Counted from the stretch's first letter, positions 10,750 through 22,933 are shown. The stretch is 64,000 nt of DNA from Anthoceros angustus (GCA_010909165.1 MU008163.1:1674001-1738000), one strand, 5' to 3'. Notes: generated by a model from the letters alone, not told the origin. Numbers and translations are program-made.

Positions 10750-13700
10750 GTGGACATGGCGGTGCCATGCCCAACATTGGCGATTCTGGATTCTGGCAAT
10801 GTGATTACTTATCCACAACAGAGCTGGACTGATGGTTTGCAGCCAGGCTCTGGGCGGTCCTCAGTGCTTAATATGGTGACAATCAAGACACGCCCAGCCC
10901 ACTCAGAAGGCAACCGTAGCACTGAAGAACATCCTCAGGAAAAGTTACAGGAGTTATTCTGGGAAGATTTTCTCTTGAATTCCGGGCAGCGCTGGGACAG
11001 TAGGCTGGGGGAGAGGAGTCCCCATCATCCTGGCTTCAGGCACAAGACGTCCAAGGATGAGAGAACTCCACACAAGCGTGATTGGTTGCGACCTGGGCGG
11101 GATGCTTGGTCCCCGTTAACCTCGAGGGCAGGTGATCGAGGCTTGTGCAGGGAAGGAAAGTATGAGGGGAATTCTCTGGTTGGAGATCTGAACAGGCGTT
11201 GTGAGGATGGGGAGCTGGAGGAAGCTGTTGAGGCATTGGACCTCCTGGTGCAAAGAGGATTGTTTGTGAACGTCTCTCTTTTTTACCGTGTCCTTAAATT
11301 GTGCAAGTCACAGAAGGATTTGGTTCTTGCCAGGCGAGTTCATGTTCTTGCTTCCAAAAGTGGGTACGAGTCAAACGCATTCTTAGCCACCCATATTGTT
11401 GGCATGTATGCTTCTCATGGGAGATTGGAGGAGGCGTCGCAGGCGTTCACTAAAGTGCCTGCGCCGGACTCCCATCTGTGGGCTACCGTTATCTTGGCCC
11501 ATGCCCAACATGGAAAGCCCATGGAGGCTATTAACCTGTATCGACAGATGAGGGGTTCATCTGTAAAGCCAGATAACCATATTTTTGCAGCCGTTCTAAA
11601 AGCCTGTTCCGTTGCAGATGATTTGGTTTCCGGCACGGAGGTCCATGATGACATTTTGGCCAGTGATCGTATGGTGGATATCTATGTTAGCAACAGCCTG
11701 GTAAACATGTATGCGAAATGCGGGAGCTTGAAGGATGCCCGCAGAGTGTTTGATGCATTGCCCACAGCAGATGTGGTGACCTTGAACACCATGATAGCAG
11801 GATATGTGCACCAGGGGCTTGCTGGGGAAGCCTTAGCTCTGTATGAGAGGAGGCAACTGGATGCTCCAATGCTAACGAATCATGTTACTTTTGTGTGCCT
11901 CCTCAAAGCATGTGCCAGTCTAGGAGCCCTGCAACAGGGGAAGCAGTTTCATGCACAGATAGAGGAGAGGGGATTAGGAGCTGACGAGCTCATTGGCAAC
12001 TGCCTGGTGGACATGTATGCAAAATGCGGGAGCTTGGAAGATGCTCGCAGAGTGTTTGACAGATTGCCCTCCCGAACTGTGGTCACATGGAATTCCATGA
12101 TCGCGGGATGTACCCAGCATGGACTTGGTGAAGAAGCCCTTGCGCTGTATTCAACTATGCAACAGGAGGCGATCACTCTTGCCGATCGAGTCACATTTGT
12201 GTGCCTCTTGCAAGCATGTGCTGGCACTGGAGCTCTGCATCAGGCAAAGCAGCTTCATGCGGAGCTTAGGCAACGGGGACTTGAAGCTGATGTTGTCGTT
12301 GCAAACTGCATAGTGGACATGTACTCAAAATGTGGGAGCCTGGAGGATGCACGCGAGGTGTTTGACAGACTGCCTAGCAGAGATGTAGTAACGTGGACTA
12401 CCATGATTGCAGGATACGCCCAGCAGGAAAAGGGCCAAGAAGCACTCAGTCTGTATGCAAGTATGCAACAGGAAGACATCACTCCAGCCAATCAGGTTAC
12501 ATTTGTGTGCCTTCTCCAAGCATGTGCAAGCGTTGGTGCTTTGCTTCAGGGTAAGGAACTTCATGCAAGGATTCAGGAGAAGGGACTGGAAGCGGATGTG
12601 TCCACGATTCCTGCGCATTTTAGCATCAAAGGTTGTTACCTTCTCTGAGCCTGTCCCCTATCCTGATTTCTTAGGACGCTGCAGAAGAGTCGGAGAGTCC
12701 AAGAGCATGAAGGGCTTTACTCCAAGTAGTACGCGTAGCTTGTGGTGAGCGTCTTGATCTCTCTTGCCTGTTGTTTGCACAGTGTAGAGCCAATCTGAGC
12801 GCGAGTCACCGTGCCTCGGCCTGTTGTACATTTATTTTCTATATGTACAGACTTCACAAGTAATGTACAGTTCGTTACAAAGACGAAAGGGTACCGTCGA
12901 GGGTCCGATGCCCGATGGTCCTGATACACGCTCAACCAGTGATAACTTTGGAACCTGGTTGGCCTGGCGAAATACTTGATTACTACGACACGCGTCCATT
13001 GGCAGCTGCCTGGTGGACATGTATGCAAAATGCGGGAGCTTGCAGGATGCTCGGAGAGTCTTTGACAGATTACCCTCCAGGAATGTGGTGACATGGAGTG
13101 CCATGCTCAACGGCTACGCTGAACACAGCAAAGGTGAGATGGCACTGCAATGCTTTAAAGAGATGCTTGAGCAGGGTGTGCAGCCAGATGACACTACGTT
13201 CATCTGCCTTCTCGTAGCATGTAGCCATGCAGGCCTGGTGAATGAGGGCCAACAATGCTTTAGGGCGATGGTTAACGACCATGGCATTCTGCCCTCTGAC
13301 GACCACCGCCGATGCATGGTCGATCTTCTGGGCCGGGCAGGTCATCTGGACGAGGCAGAAGCTATTCTGCGGACTATGCCCAGGGACTTGGTGGGCTGGA
13401 CGTCTTTACTGACTGCTTGCAAATGCCACAGTGATGTTGAGCGTGGGAAGCTATGTTTCGAGCGACTAGTATCGCTGGAGCCCGAAAACGCCACCCCTTA
13501 CGTACTGCTGGGCAACATCTACGCAAATGCTGGGAGGTGGAAAGACGTGGACAAAATAGAGAGGCTGAGAAAGGCCGCAGGTGCCTGGAAAAAGCCTGCC
13601 AAAGCATGCATCGAGGTGAACAACATGGTGCACGAGTTCAAGGTGGGAGAAGAAAGGTCCGAGGTCTCAACAAAAGTCCGAAGCGTGAACTCAAGGTTGA

Positions 13701-13993
13701 AGGGGGAAGGAGGCCATGTGCCACAAACTCAGCTGGTCCTGAAAGCTTTGAGTGAGCAGGAGAAGGAGGATGCCTTGTGTGGACATGCCGAGAAACTAGC
13801 CTTGGCATACGGTCTAATAAACACCCCAGAAGGGACAACTTTACTGGTCACAAAAAACCTTCGCATGTGCACTGACTGCCACAGTAGCACCAAGATCATG
13901 TCCCGCCTTGAGAGGCGAGACATCATAGTCAGAGACGCACACGGGGTGCACCGCTTCATAGACGGCTCTTGCTCTTGTGGAGACACGCATTAA
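10750..13993 (+). pseudogene. DYW-class PPR gene interrupted by a 408-bp insertion
   Basis: Two single-frame blocks, 10,750-12,595 and 13,004-13,993, form one intronless PLS-DYW protein. Block 1 has an N-terminal region of about 130 residues and then repeated PPR motifs (MYAKCGSLEDARRVFDRLPS, VVTWNSMIAG). Block 2 resumes mid-motif at SCLVDMYAKCGSL and continues through the E and E+ regions to a DYW deaminase domain with HAEKLALAYGL (HxE) and CTDCH (CxxC) zinc ligands. It ends CSCGDTH instead of CSCGDYW. Such proteins act in C-to-U editing of organelle RNA. The insert, a copy of the sigma-gene 3' flank, brings in a stop after about 16 foreign codons. Unless it is spliced out or is an assembly error, the gene is broken. 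The start at 10,750 is the first Met and is uncertain. Confidence 0.85.
12596..13003. repeat. Duplicated segment D1, copy 2, inside the PPR gene
   Basis: A 408-base copy of 3,680-4,090, with two short deletions and no substitution seen. The shared sequence begins with ATGTG, which also fits the PPR codons (GCG GAT GTG). It ends with ATTGGC; family motifs predict GAT GTG xxx xTT GGC AGC at this point. Short matches at both junctions are typical of microhomology-mediated joining. No target-site duplication or transposon end is present. Confidence 0.85.
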
Positions 13994-14156
13994 GCCTGTG
14001 CAACTATGTGGACATGAGAAAACAGCTCAAGGAAGTCGCTGATTTCTCTTCTCTGAGAACAAAACTTTGGCCCATCACGCTTGCAAGCCACTTCAAATCG
14101 TTCGGGTCCTTGTCAGCAGGGTTGAACTACTACGCTTCGCTTGGACTACTGTTTCT

Positions 14157-16092
14157 TCAAGAGAGATCGGCATATACTCTTTGGCATTTCTCCACGAGGA
14201 TTTTGACTGCTTCTGTGAAAAGGACTTCTGGTGGCAGCGCACCTGTAGACTCTACAGTGACTGTCAAGAAACCAGGATAAGAGTAAGATTAGTGGTGGTG
14301 AACATAATCCACTGTCATGATAAGACTAGGACTGCGGGCTTACAGATAAAATGATCTCTAACACGCCGAAGTTGGATCTTCTTTTCCCAACCATCATCCC
14401 TTACACACTCACGACACAAAGTGCAGTCTTTAGGCCTTGCAACCGTTGCACGTTGGGAACCTGCAGTTGCATTAGAACCCCGGTTGTTAGCACACAAGAG
14501 GAGCTCTAGCATCAACCGGCAATTTCAAAGCTTGAGGCATGGGCTAGTCTCTCACCGACACCAAAGTCTTCCAAGTCAAACACATTGACAGGACATTTTT
14601 GAACAAGTTGTTCAGCCATATCGCCGGTGACCTCTTCCTTCAATATCACCTATTGAGAAACGAGCAGCAAAAGCATGAGTGCAACGTGATGGAGTAGAGG
14701 CAACCTGCATCAGAACTAGTGGGTCAATAAAAGCAATAACAGATTCTGAACTCAAGCACGTCCATACTTCGGGAAGCATTTTATATCTAGCAGTAGCCAC
14801 TGGTGACCACTTGGCATGCGTCTTCCCTATTCCCTTCACTGCATGAGCTTCTAGCTCAATTTCCTGCTCACACCAGCAAGCAGCGATTGTGAGCAACAGT
14901 CAGACCTGAACCAACTAAAATCAGATACCAGTTCACGAATGTGCATTCTAACCTGGTAGGAAGGACAGAAGCAGATCAGGCAGGGGTAGCCATGGACGGA
15001 GTACCTGAAGATGCCCCAGTTTTGCAACGATGATGTCCTTATACCGAGGAGCAATGCCATCGTGCATGAATGCTGGAAGAGAATCTTGGCTGCAACCAAA
15101 AGATGTGTACTTGGTGCTTGTGTCAAAAGGCATCTCACTTCCTCGAGGTAGCCACTTGAGCTGATCTGACTTCACTGCCACAAAGACAACAAAATCAGCA
15201 AAGCAAATCGCTCCCCAGCTCATAACCAGCAAGCCAAGAAGAGTAAGACAGAAAGGGCAGAAACAGTCCACACACCAGATGCATTTTTCACCCTCTCTCC
15301 CTGCCGCGAGCACTTAACATCCAGCTTGAAGACAATAGTGTTCTTCTCGGAAGCAACCTCTTCATCTGAAGAACGAATTCGACACTGAAACCAATCAGCA
15401 CCAGCTCCACGTTCATAGGCATTCCTACCCTACACACAGGACAATTCAGTGACTGTCACCATCGGGTACAGTCCAACGTCCCACCTTCCTTAAAATCAAA
15501 CAGCCGAGGGTCGGCCTTGATGGGAATCAAACCCAGCCGATGGGCCAGAACTTCATCTTGAATGACGGAAGTATTATTCGCAACGAACACCTTCTCTATG
15601 GCCATTGTGGGCACCTGCAGGACAAATGCTACCGAGTCACAGACTGCCACCATTTCCAAAAAGGCCCCAACTACTAAAACATCCCTGCAAGCCTGTCCAA
15701 CAGCCAGACCTCCGCAATGAGTATCCTCCGAAAAGCGTTGGCCAAGGAGGCATCGATACCAGCGATTTCAAACTCGATGTCATCCTCCGTCAACCGAGTA
15801 ACCTGCACCCTGAGGTTTTTCCGGAACTCGTCAAAGGTCAAGCTGTTGTCCACCCCGGAGGCCATATAGGCTCCGGAGTAATGCACCGGGTCCGTCTGCA
15901 AATTCAGCTTAAGCAATTCAGGCACAAGCAGAGCAGAGGTGAATGAACTCGAAGTCGAGGACAGAGCAGCAGCAGTGATTCAAGTACATAAATTGGCGCG
16001 TCCGGGTTGCACACCACCCGCGTCCGCTGGAGCTCCAGGTGCTCCGGGAGCCGCCCCTTGGGCACATCGTCCAGGTCCCCATGCCGGGCCAT
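14157..16092 (-). CDS. RPAC1: DNA-directed RNA polymerases I and III subunit RPAC1 (AC40)
   Basis: Nine exons encode the alpha-like subunit that pairs with RPAC2 in RNA polymerases I and III. Exon 1, 15,988-16,092, starts [11 protein letters not shown]. Exon 2, 15,710-15,895, carries [20 protein letters not shown], the alpha-motif dimerisation helix. Exon 3, 15,485-15,614, reads [20 protein letters not shown] and [15 protein letters not shown]. Later exons give [40 protein letters not shown] (14.77-14.87 kb) and the cysteine motif [14 protein letters not shown] (exon 8, 14,344-14,462). The last exon, 14,157-14,260, reads [14 protein letters not shown] and ends ADLS. Phases agree at every junction I checked, so this copy looks intact. 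It converges on the PPR gene with a gap of 163 bases. Confidence 0.93.
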
Positions 16093-16439
16093 GGCCGCAG
16101 CCAGTGTAAAAATCACTCAGACTTGTGGCTTAAACCCTGGTTTTAGGGCCGGGAGCGGGGTTAGGAAAATCTTCAGAGCCAGGATAACACCCTGAACAAT
16201 GGCATACCAAGATGGGAATTACCGCGAGAAGAGGATGACAGATGGGCTCCAAAAATCCTGTCTGAATTGTGTCCAAATTGCTAGCCGGTGAAGTGCAGAC
16301 TGTGATATCAGTGTGGCATCTAACAAGTGCTTGTCCAGCAATTTGACCCAAATAGTTGATGGATACCACCCGTCACTCCTCGTTCACTAAATCCTAAATC
16401 ATATGGCCCATCTCGTTATGTACCTAGGTGTCTGATGCC
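15588..16439. repeat. Duplicated segment D4, copy 1 (RPAC1 5' part and upstream region)
   Basis: These 852 bases recur at 26,918-27,759 (842 bases). They cover RPAC1 exons 1-2, the start of exon 3 and about 350 bases upstream. I count seven indel differences (1-3 bases, in short runs) and no substitution. This is the source copy, since it lies in an intact gene. Confidence 0.9.
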
Positions 16440-16999
16440 AAACCACATATCCATCTCGGTGTGTGCTTTCACTTGGTTACGACCAGTTCGTTCGTTATCT
16501 AAAATCACTCTTCATCCACCCGGATGTGAATCCATCACTCTTCACATCTCTATGCTATGTATGAGATTCATCAGCACACGTTAGGTCTACTCTATAGATA
16601 AGCTTTGATTGAAATAGATACACTCCTCACCCTTTACAGAGTTCCTTCTTTCCTTTTTATCCCATCCTTGTATGCTATTCTTAGTGCATTCTAATATAAT
16701 TTCTTTCTTTCTTTTCTTTTATAAACGTACTAAAGAAATATTTGCTTTACGATTGGTATGTGTTAAGGAAAGGTAAAGTGCCTTCGTTCGTATAAGAGAG
16801 AAAAGAAGACTTTATTATAAAAAAAGAGATTGAGAAAAACCCATCCACCCCAAAAAACAAAGGGGGGAAAACCCTACGAAGGGCGCCATGCCAGGGGGAC
16901 TAGCCCCCACGATCACGCATTTCAGAACTACCAACCGCCCGAAGAACTTCGTGGTCAGGGATGTGAAAAGGCCTACTTACCACCGGTGTCGAAGAAGCT

Positions 17000-18117
17000 A
17001 CATCTCACGTCATTGCGTTCAGACATCACACAACGCCTGCAAAGTGATGGAAACCCTCTGCCGGAAGAAAGCAACAATACAAGAAAGGGGAAGGCCAACC
17101 CATTCTTGCGGCTATGATAAGCCTTAGCGCTGGCCTTGATGAACCTAGAGAAATCCTTGCCCATGGCTCCGTTAGTCTCGATGGCAAGGGGGACAAAGGC
17201 GTGGCCGTCCTACATAGGAGAGTACTTGTGGACCTAAGCCGCCGCGCATCCCTCCGCCGCCCAACCTGGAGGGTTAAGAATAACATGTTCGCAGACACTG
17301 TCCCGAGTGGGATCGGTTACAACCATATCAGCAATCGAAACCTGATCCCCCCAAGTCAAAAATAGGTCAGCCCTAAGCAAAACCTCGTTGAGCAGGGTAT
17401 AAGGGCGCTCCCTTCCCTAGCAATAGAGAACATGACATCCTTGACAGCATCATACATAGCGATACGCTGCCCACCTGCAGGACAGCGATCCAAGTGTGTC
17501 CCAAAGTCATCGAGAGGGGCCCCGCAGTTGCAAGTTGAAAGAGAAAATAGAGAGCCGGACATATCCCTGCCCAAGGACGCGACTGCGGCCACGTCGTCCA
17601 CTCTGAATATTAGATCGAGCGGCTGTGAACCCGCCTTCCCGAGCAAGAGCGAGACGACCCGAGGGGGCCTAGGAATGGAGGAATCCCGGAGGAGGGCCAA
17701 TCGCCCCGCCCATACTGCTTCCCGTGAGGGACGCTGCCCCGAGCCCCTCGGAAGCGAGGAAAAAGACGGCATGGCAACCCTCACCTCGGAGGATAAAGAG
17801 TCTCTGGCTAATCTTAGCGAGGCTTGCATGGGAAAAGTCCCCTCCTCAACGCCCGCGACAAAAGCCTCAAGGATATGTGAATGCCGAATTGAGAAACAGG
17901 AGGACAAGATGGGGGCAAAGAGAGCCCAGCTCCCTAAGAAAGCCGCTAGCACGAAGGCCTCCGTGGCTAGCAAACCATTGCCCCCAAAAGCGACGGGAAG
18001 AAATGCCCGCCACTTCGTAAAATCCCCGGCCGCACACTCAAAGGTGCCTGGGCTGATGATGTCGCCTAAACCTGCATAAGCCGCTTGTCGAAATTCTATA
18101 GCTATCAATCGAAACAT
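17000..18117 (-). pseudogene. LINE-like reverse transcriptase relic, C-terminal part
   Basis: The minus strand reads LPVAFGGNGLLATEAFVLAA, then NCGAPLDDFGTHLDRCPAGG (a Cys/His knuckle), KDVMFSIAREG, and below 17,356 VSIADMVVTDPTRDSV, HAFVPLAIETNGAMGKDFSR. This is the region after the RT domain in a family of plant/algal RT proteins with the CxCGAxLDxFGxHxxxC and FVPLAxET signatures. Several in-frame stops (for example after ILNPPGWAAEGCAAA and ahead of FLTWGDQ) show it is dead. It belongs with the RT block at 19,367-20,170; the catalytic middle is missing and unrelated DNA lies between. Confidence 0.7.
17535..17611. repeat. Duplicated segment D2, copy 2
   Basis: 77 bases identical to 7,038-7,114. 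Here the segment is in frame with the flanking reverse-transcriptase coding sequence. Confidence 0.8.
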
Positions 18118-19366
18118 GCAAACACAGCTGCAAAATAAGTCAGCAGAAAAATCAGATCCAGGATGTATCCCTGCTCATTCTCAACTACAGACCTGAACAA
18201 ATGCTGCTGTCCAAAAGCGCCTCAACCCTTTTGCTGCAAAAGGAGGGGTGTTGGCTGCAACCAGCCTACATTCCTCAATTGATCAAGCAAACCCTCAAAG
18301 GCAATCAGTCCCTGGAAACGACTCCAAATTGATCACAAAGCATACCAATAGACTTGGGTCACCGAGGCAAACATTTTGATATGAAAATCATAGGCAACCA
18401 ACCTGTATCGCGGGTGCTATGTGCTCTAGAAGGCTGGAGTTGCCCCAATAATTGCTGGATCAGATGTGTTGTAGCTGCAATGTTGCTCTTGTTGGCGAGA
18501 TTAGGGCGTGTTAGTGATCTTTGTCAGCTGTGGGTGCCTCCACCAAGCCAAGTTACCTCGAGCTCATAACAAAATCCTTCCAAAGAGCGATAAGGTCCGT
18601 AGACAATCAACTCGAAGTCTAGACCCTACAGCACCACACTTGAAGGTTTGAGTAAGAAGTGCCAACGGTTGCATCGATTTGAATTATACAGCTGCTGACA
18701 AGGTACTGACCAGAAGAACCACCATTTCGTTCTTCAGCACAACCTGCGGATCTTGCTTGATGCCCTTACCAAGCTCACGCCTCGGATCTCGCATGCGCGA
18801 TTGAAAGGAGTTGTCGAAGTGATGATTTGAGCTACATTGCGGATTGCATGCTGCTCAAAAACGTGAGGGGCTAGGCAGTTTGCCTGGCTAGGAGTTAGAA
18901 ATCACGCATTTCATCAATTCCTACACCCTCAAACACCCAAATCACAAGATTCCATTCAGATTTGACAATGTTCTCAAAGGGGTTGCAGGAGGATTCTCCT
19001 AGATACTGTGCCGCCAGGGCGCGACTTCAACAACTGCCGTTCTCTGCCCTAGCCTTGCCCTTAGCCTCACAGGCGCCATCTCCTTGTTCTTGCTGAGATC
19101 ACAAATTCTGTTGAGCACCACCTCATGAGCATTGGCGTCACCCACACTCCTGGCGTGGTAGCACGGTCCCGGCAGTTGTGGATTCATAAATCCTCATTCT
19201 GACCTAGCAGTCCTTGTAAGAACTGATCCAGCTAATTAAGTAAATCAGCCTATGAAACAACTAACATAAGTTGTTCTGAAACTAAGCATGTAAAAGACAC
19301 TAGAAAATGAACTAACAAAACCTTAGCCAGCTAGTGGCTGAGAGACTAAGTGCCAGCAGCCAAGAC
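18118..19366. other. Non-coding block splitting the LINE relic; contains duplicated segment D3, copy 2 (18,539-18,776)
   Basis: No gene is recognised. Positions 18,539-18,776 are an exact copy of cyclin H gene DNA (8,760-8,997), including most of the [15 protein letters not shown] exon, without neighbouring cyclin exons. The block replaces the catalytic middle of the reverse transcriptase. Confidence 0.7.
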
Positions 19367-20170
19367 TTAGGCTGCCACAAAGGCAGTCCCGGGACGCCGA
19401 GCCTGAGTGAGTCCTAGAGCGCCGGGATTGGGAGAGTCCCATAGCGCCGGGACTGGGAGAGTCCCATAGCGCCGGGATTGGAAGAGTCCCGGGACGTTAG
19501 GACTGTGAGAGTCCCCTTCACTCCAGAGTCTTCTCCTTCCCATAGTTGACGCTTTCACGACAAAAGCCCTGAAATACACCATGACGAAGAGAGCACGTGC
19601 CCTAGTGCCCGTCGCCGAGCTCAGCACAGAAACCCCTTCCACCGAGGGGCCATACTGATAATAGAGGTTGGAAGGAGACCTATAAAGGGAGCGGACAAAG
19701 GGAATAAGGCTAGCCAACTGCCCACCTGCGTTCTTGAGCTCGTCGAAGATGGCCAATCGTGAGACAATGTTGAAGACATTCTTGATATCGACCTGAAGAG
19801 CAAGCCAATCAGGGTGGGTCTTGAGAATCGCCTTCACTCCAAAAGCCACATACTCGCAGCCTCAAGGCATAGCAATCCCAAACTGATGAGGACTAAGATG
19901 GGCCTGGAAGTGCTCTCGGAGCTGGATGACAATACTACGGCCAATAAGCCGTAGGAGCACCTCCCCGACAGCGATAGGGCGTACCCCTTGGGTGGGCTTT
20001 TCCATCGCCAGCAACCTACTCGTACCCAATACTTGAGAAATCCGAGGAGGAGTCTTCCCCCTCGCCACAGCGGCAGCTAGAAGAAACAGCTCGGAAAAGC
20101 CATGAGAAGGATCCTCAGGAGTAAAATGGTCCCGAAGGTGGTCATAGACCATTCCAGACAAGCCACTCAA
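19367..20170 (-). pseudogene. LINE-like reverse transcriptase relic, RT domain N-terminal part
   Basis: The frame reads SRLLAMEKPTQGVRPIAVGE, HLSPHQFGIAMP, a TGA stop at 19,862-19,864, then CEYVAFGVKAILKTHPDWLA, LQVDIKNVFNIVSRLAIFDE and RSLYRSPSNLYYQYG. This is RT motifs 0-2 (the DIKNVFN aspartate is the first catalytic Asp) in one frame broken by a single stop. The YADD-type motif is not present. A 25-bp minisatellite follows at the 3' side (19,395-19,510). Confidence 0.75.
19395..19510. repeat. 25-bp minisatellite inside the LINE relic
   Basis: About four imperfect copies of AGCGCCGGGATTGGGAGAG+TCCCAT, with diverged edge units (CCGGGACG...). It replaces the expected RT coding sequence after the SVLSSATGTR motif. 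Confidence 0.75.
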
Positions 20171-21500
20171 AGAGAGGTGCGCATAGATATATATAAGCTT
20201 GGGTAAAGTTAGTTATCTTGCAAAGTTTCTCTTAATCGACTCGAGTTCACTAGTTGAGATTAGATATCGGCTGCTTCTACATTTGAGATCATGACATGGG
20301 GAGGACACCTTCATGTTTCGTTCTTTGCGAGGATGCTTAAATTTAAGACCAATTTAAAGTTCACTTTGGTAGTTAAACTTTAGCATCTCCGAAAACAAAG
20401 CAACATGAAGTGTTCTCGCCATGTCAATGATAGCGGTTAATCCATGCAACAGATTCAAAATCAATATCAATAAGGCGAATTCATTGACAAAGGAAAGCCT
20501 ATTAAGGCCTGCAAATTTAGTTATAATTGCTTCCCAACCCTCATCGTGTTGGTACAACTTCAAGAAGTGTATGCATTTCATCCATAATTAGTATCACGGT
20601 AGCTTGAGGGCTAGGAGTAAAGGAGCTAAGGCCCGCAAGGCTAGTGTCACACAAGGTAAGCACTTGCATTCATATGAACACTTCCTCGACAAGCAACCAA
20701 GCAAACAAATCTAATATGCAAATATAGGCACAAACCAATTTAAAGATAAGTAATTAGATTAATTAATGCTAATCAAACACTAAACCCAAGTGCTGAGATT
20801 AGTGTCACAAGGCGTGACATTAGCCTACTAACCTTGAAAGGATCTAAGGCTAGGCAAGCAATCTAGGCATAGCAGCTAGCCTATTAACCTTGAAGGGATC
20901 TAAGTCTAGGCAAAGAATTAAGGCACAGTAGCTTGTAGGGCATAGAGCCACATAGACCTTAGGCATTTAGAGTTAGGCACAGTTCGATAACATATGATAG
21001 ATTTATCAAAATTAAGTATGAGGTACGTAAAATACTGGTACATTCACCCATCGAAGCTTCCACTTCCTCAAGAACCTATGCTTCATGGAGAAATTCCCAT
21101 TTGTTGTTGTTGCCATCGCTGTTACTGTCATTGTCATTGCTACTGCTCTTAGCCAGCACAACATCCTCATGTGCTACGAACCATAGGTCCTCCACAAGTC
21201 ATCTAAAAATATATATACGCTTCGAAATGGCGGTACATTGGTATAATGACATAAATTAGAGAACCAAACTATAAATATAGTGCATGGATCTATGAAAGTG
21301 CATAATTTATCTTGGCCAACCTCATATATCATGTAATTGAATAAAAAATCATTACAAGTGTAGTTACAGCAACTTACTGTGTCACTGTGGCATGTAGTCA
21401 AGAGGCTCTTTGTTGTGTATAGACAAATATTTGTTATAAGCCGTGTTATAATACATGTTGTACATTTGCATTACACTAATTGCAATTAACGTTGTAGTTT
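20171..21500. other. AT-rich intergenic DNA
   Basis: No coding sequence recognised. Around 20,830-20,935 a segment of about 57 bases (ACCTTGAARGGATCTAAG...) is repeated twice in tandem. Confidence 0.5.
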
Positions 21501-21509
21501 GTGTTGCTC

Positions 21510-21939
21510 GAGCTATTGTAAAGGCTATTGTAAACAAGCATTGTAAATCACTGAGCCCTATTGTAAAACTCATGTTGCGAAGGCGTTGTAAATCACTAGG
21601 ACATCTTTTGGTGTTGTAAATCACATTGTACTAGATGTTGTACAATGCGATGCAAATCATTGAGAAAAAACTACAGAGAAAACTTGAAGGTTGTACAGGT
21701 CATAATAAATTGCCTACCTAGTAGGTCTACTTGCTGGGTAATGAATTGATGTATGATGTGGCAGCTAGTTAGCCGGGTGGTGGATTAAGTGCCATGTCGT
21801 CGACTAATCAACACCACATCAGCATTTTATAATGCCATTAAATGGTCAAAGTGCAAGGCTTTTATAACACACGATTATAAAATTATTGTAAAATATGTTG
21901 TAAAAGGTGTTATAAAAGGAGTCTTTCTCTTGTAGTGCT
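21510..21939 (+). mobile_element. CACTA (En/Spm)-type transposon, 3' terminal region
   Basis: The segment ends TTTCTCTTGTAGTG at 21,939, the inverse of the CACTACAAGA terminal inverted repeat of plant CACTA elements. The preceding 400 bases hold many copies of (A/G)TTGTAAA (ATTGTAAAC, GTTGTAAATC, GTTGTAAAAG), like the subterminal repeats bound by CACTA transposases. The matching 5' end was not found in the window, and no transposase was recognised. Confidence 0.6.
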
Positions 21940-22681
21940 TCTTCACTACTGATCCCATTCTTTGTCGCCATGTTATTTGAGATCCGGTGGGCTCCTTACT
22001 GTTTCAACTCGGCGGAAGATTACAAAGAAGATGAATGTCGCGATCAAGACTGAGTTGGAGGGTACAAGGAGCTAAAGTTTGTTGTCAAGACTCTAAAGAC
22101 ATTCGATAGAGCTCTACTCATGTGTGGCACACCCATGAGCAGAGCATGTGTATGTGTCATGCCACACATGCCTCTTAAGCCGCACATGCCTCCAGCCACA
22201 CATGCTATCTGGTGTCGTATGATGAAATAGAGCTAACAAGCATGGTGACAAGGAAATTGTTGCCTCACTTGATGTGCCCTCAATCTATCACAACGCTGGC
22301 GTCGTGCTCGGTTGAGTCATCCACAGGGAGGGCATCCACACCTTCACGGTCTACCTAAGTGCCTCCATGTCCATCAGCGGCATAGCCAGCTGTAGAGGAA
22401 GGCATGGCGCAGGGGGCCAATCATTGATCTCACACCTTGTTCCATTAGCGCTGGCATGCCTTGGCCCGTTCCATTCGTTGCAAGTACTATGATGCCAAGC
22501 TGACAAATTGTGAGTCTTGTCATAGCCAGACGTCGTTGTGATTAGATCATGCTTTCTTTGTCAAAAAGTTCAAGCATCAATAGTTTGGGTACATCACTAA
22601 CCATGTTGAAGCAAACTTGAAGGTCATCTTCGTGTTGGGTCTCACCGTCTTAGGATTGAGACGGATAGATGGCTACGTCCT

Positions 22682-22933
22682 ATGCCACCAAAGGAGTCCA
22701 GAATCTACAGGTTATGCAACAAGGGGGTGGAGACTGAAGAACACTTTGTGTTTCTCTTTCACATCTATGAAGATATTCGGGGGAATTTTATTCCTCTATT
22801 TACAACAACACGATCTTCACTTGGTCGTTTTTTCTCTTTTCTTGATCCTATTTCTGTAGATGTCTGCCTAAAGCAAATGTGGGAGAAGCGGACTCAACAT
22901 TTTCAAGAGTTCAACATACCTGACATTATATAA
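22682..22933 (+). pseudogene. LINE C-terminal zinc-knuckle fragment
   Basis: Reads YRLCNKGVETEEHFVFLFHI, YEDIRG and LFTTTRSS before stopping. The C-N-K-x-V-E-T-E-x-H-F-x-F signature is the cysteine/histidine segment after the RT domain in many non-LTR retroelements. Here the first Cys (CRxC) and the later Cys (HCPxY) are replaced, so it is degenerate. Only about 80 codons are recognisable. Confidence 0.5.

Noticed and set aside
19621-20170. Full, working LINE element
   Set aside because: An in-frame stop, missing catalytic motif and an intervening 1.25-kb block show it is dead.
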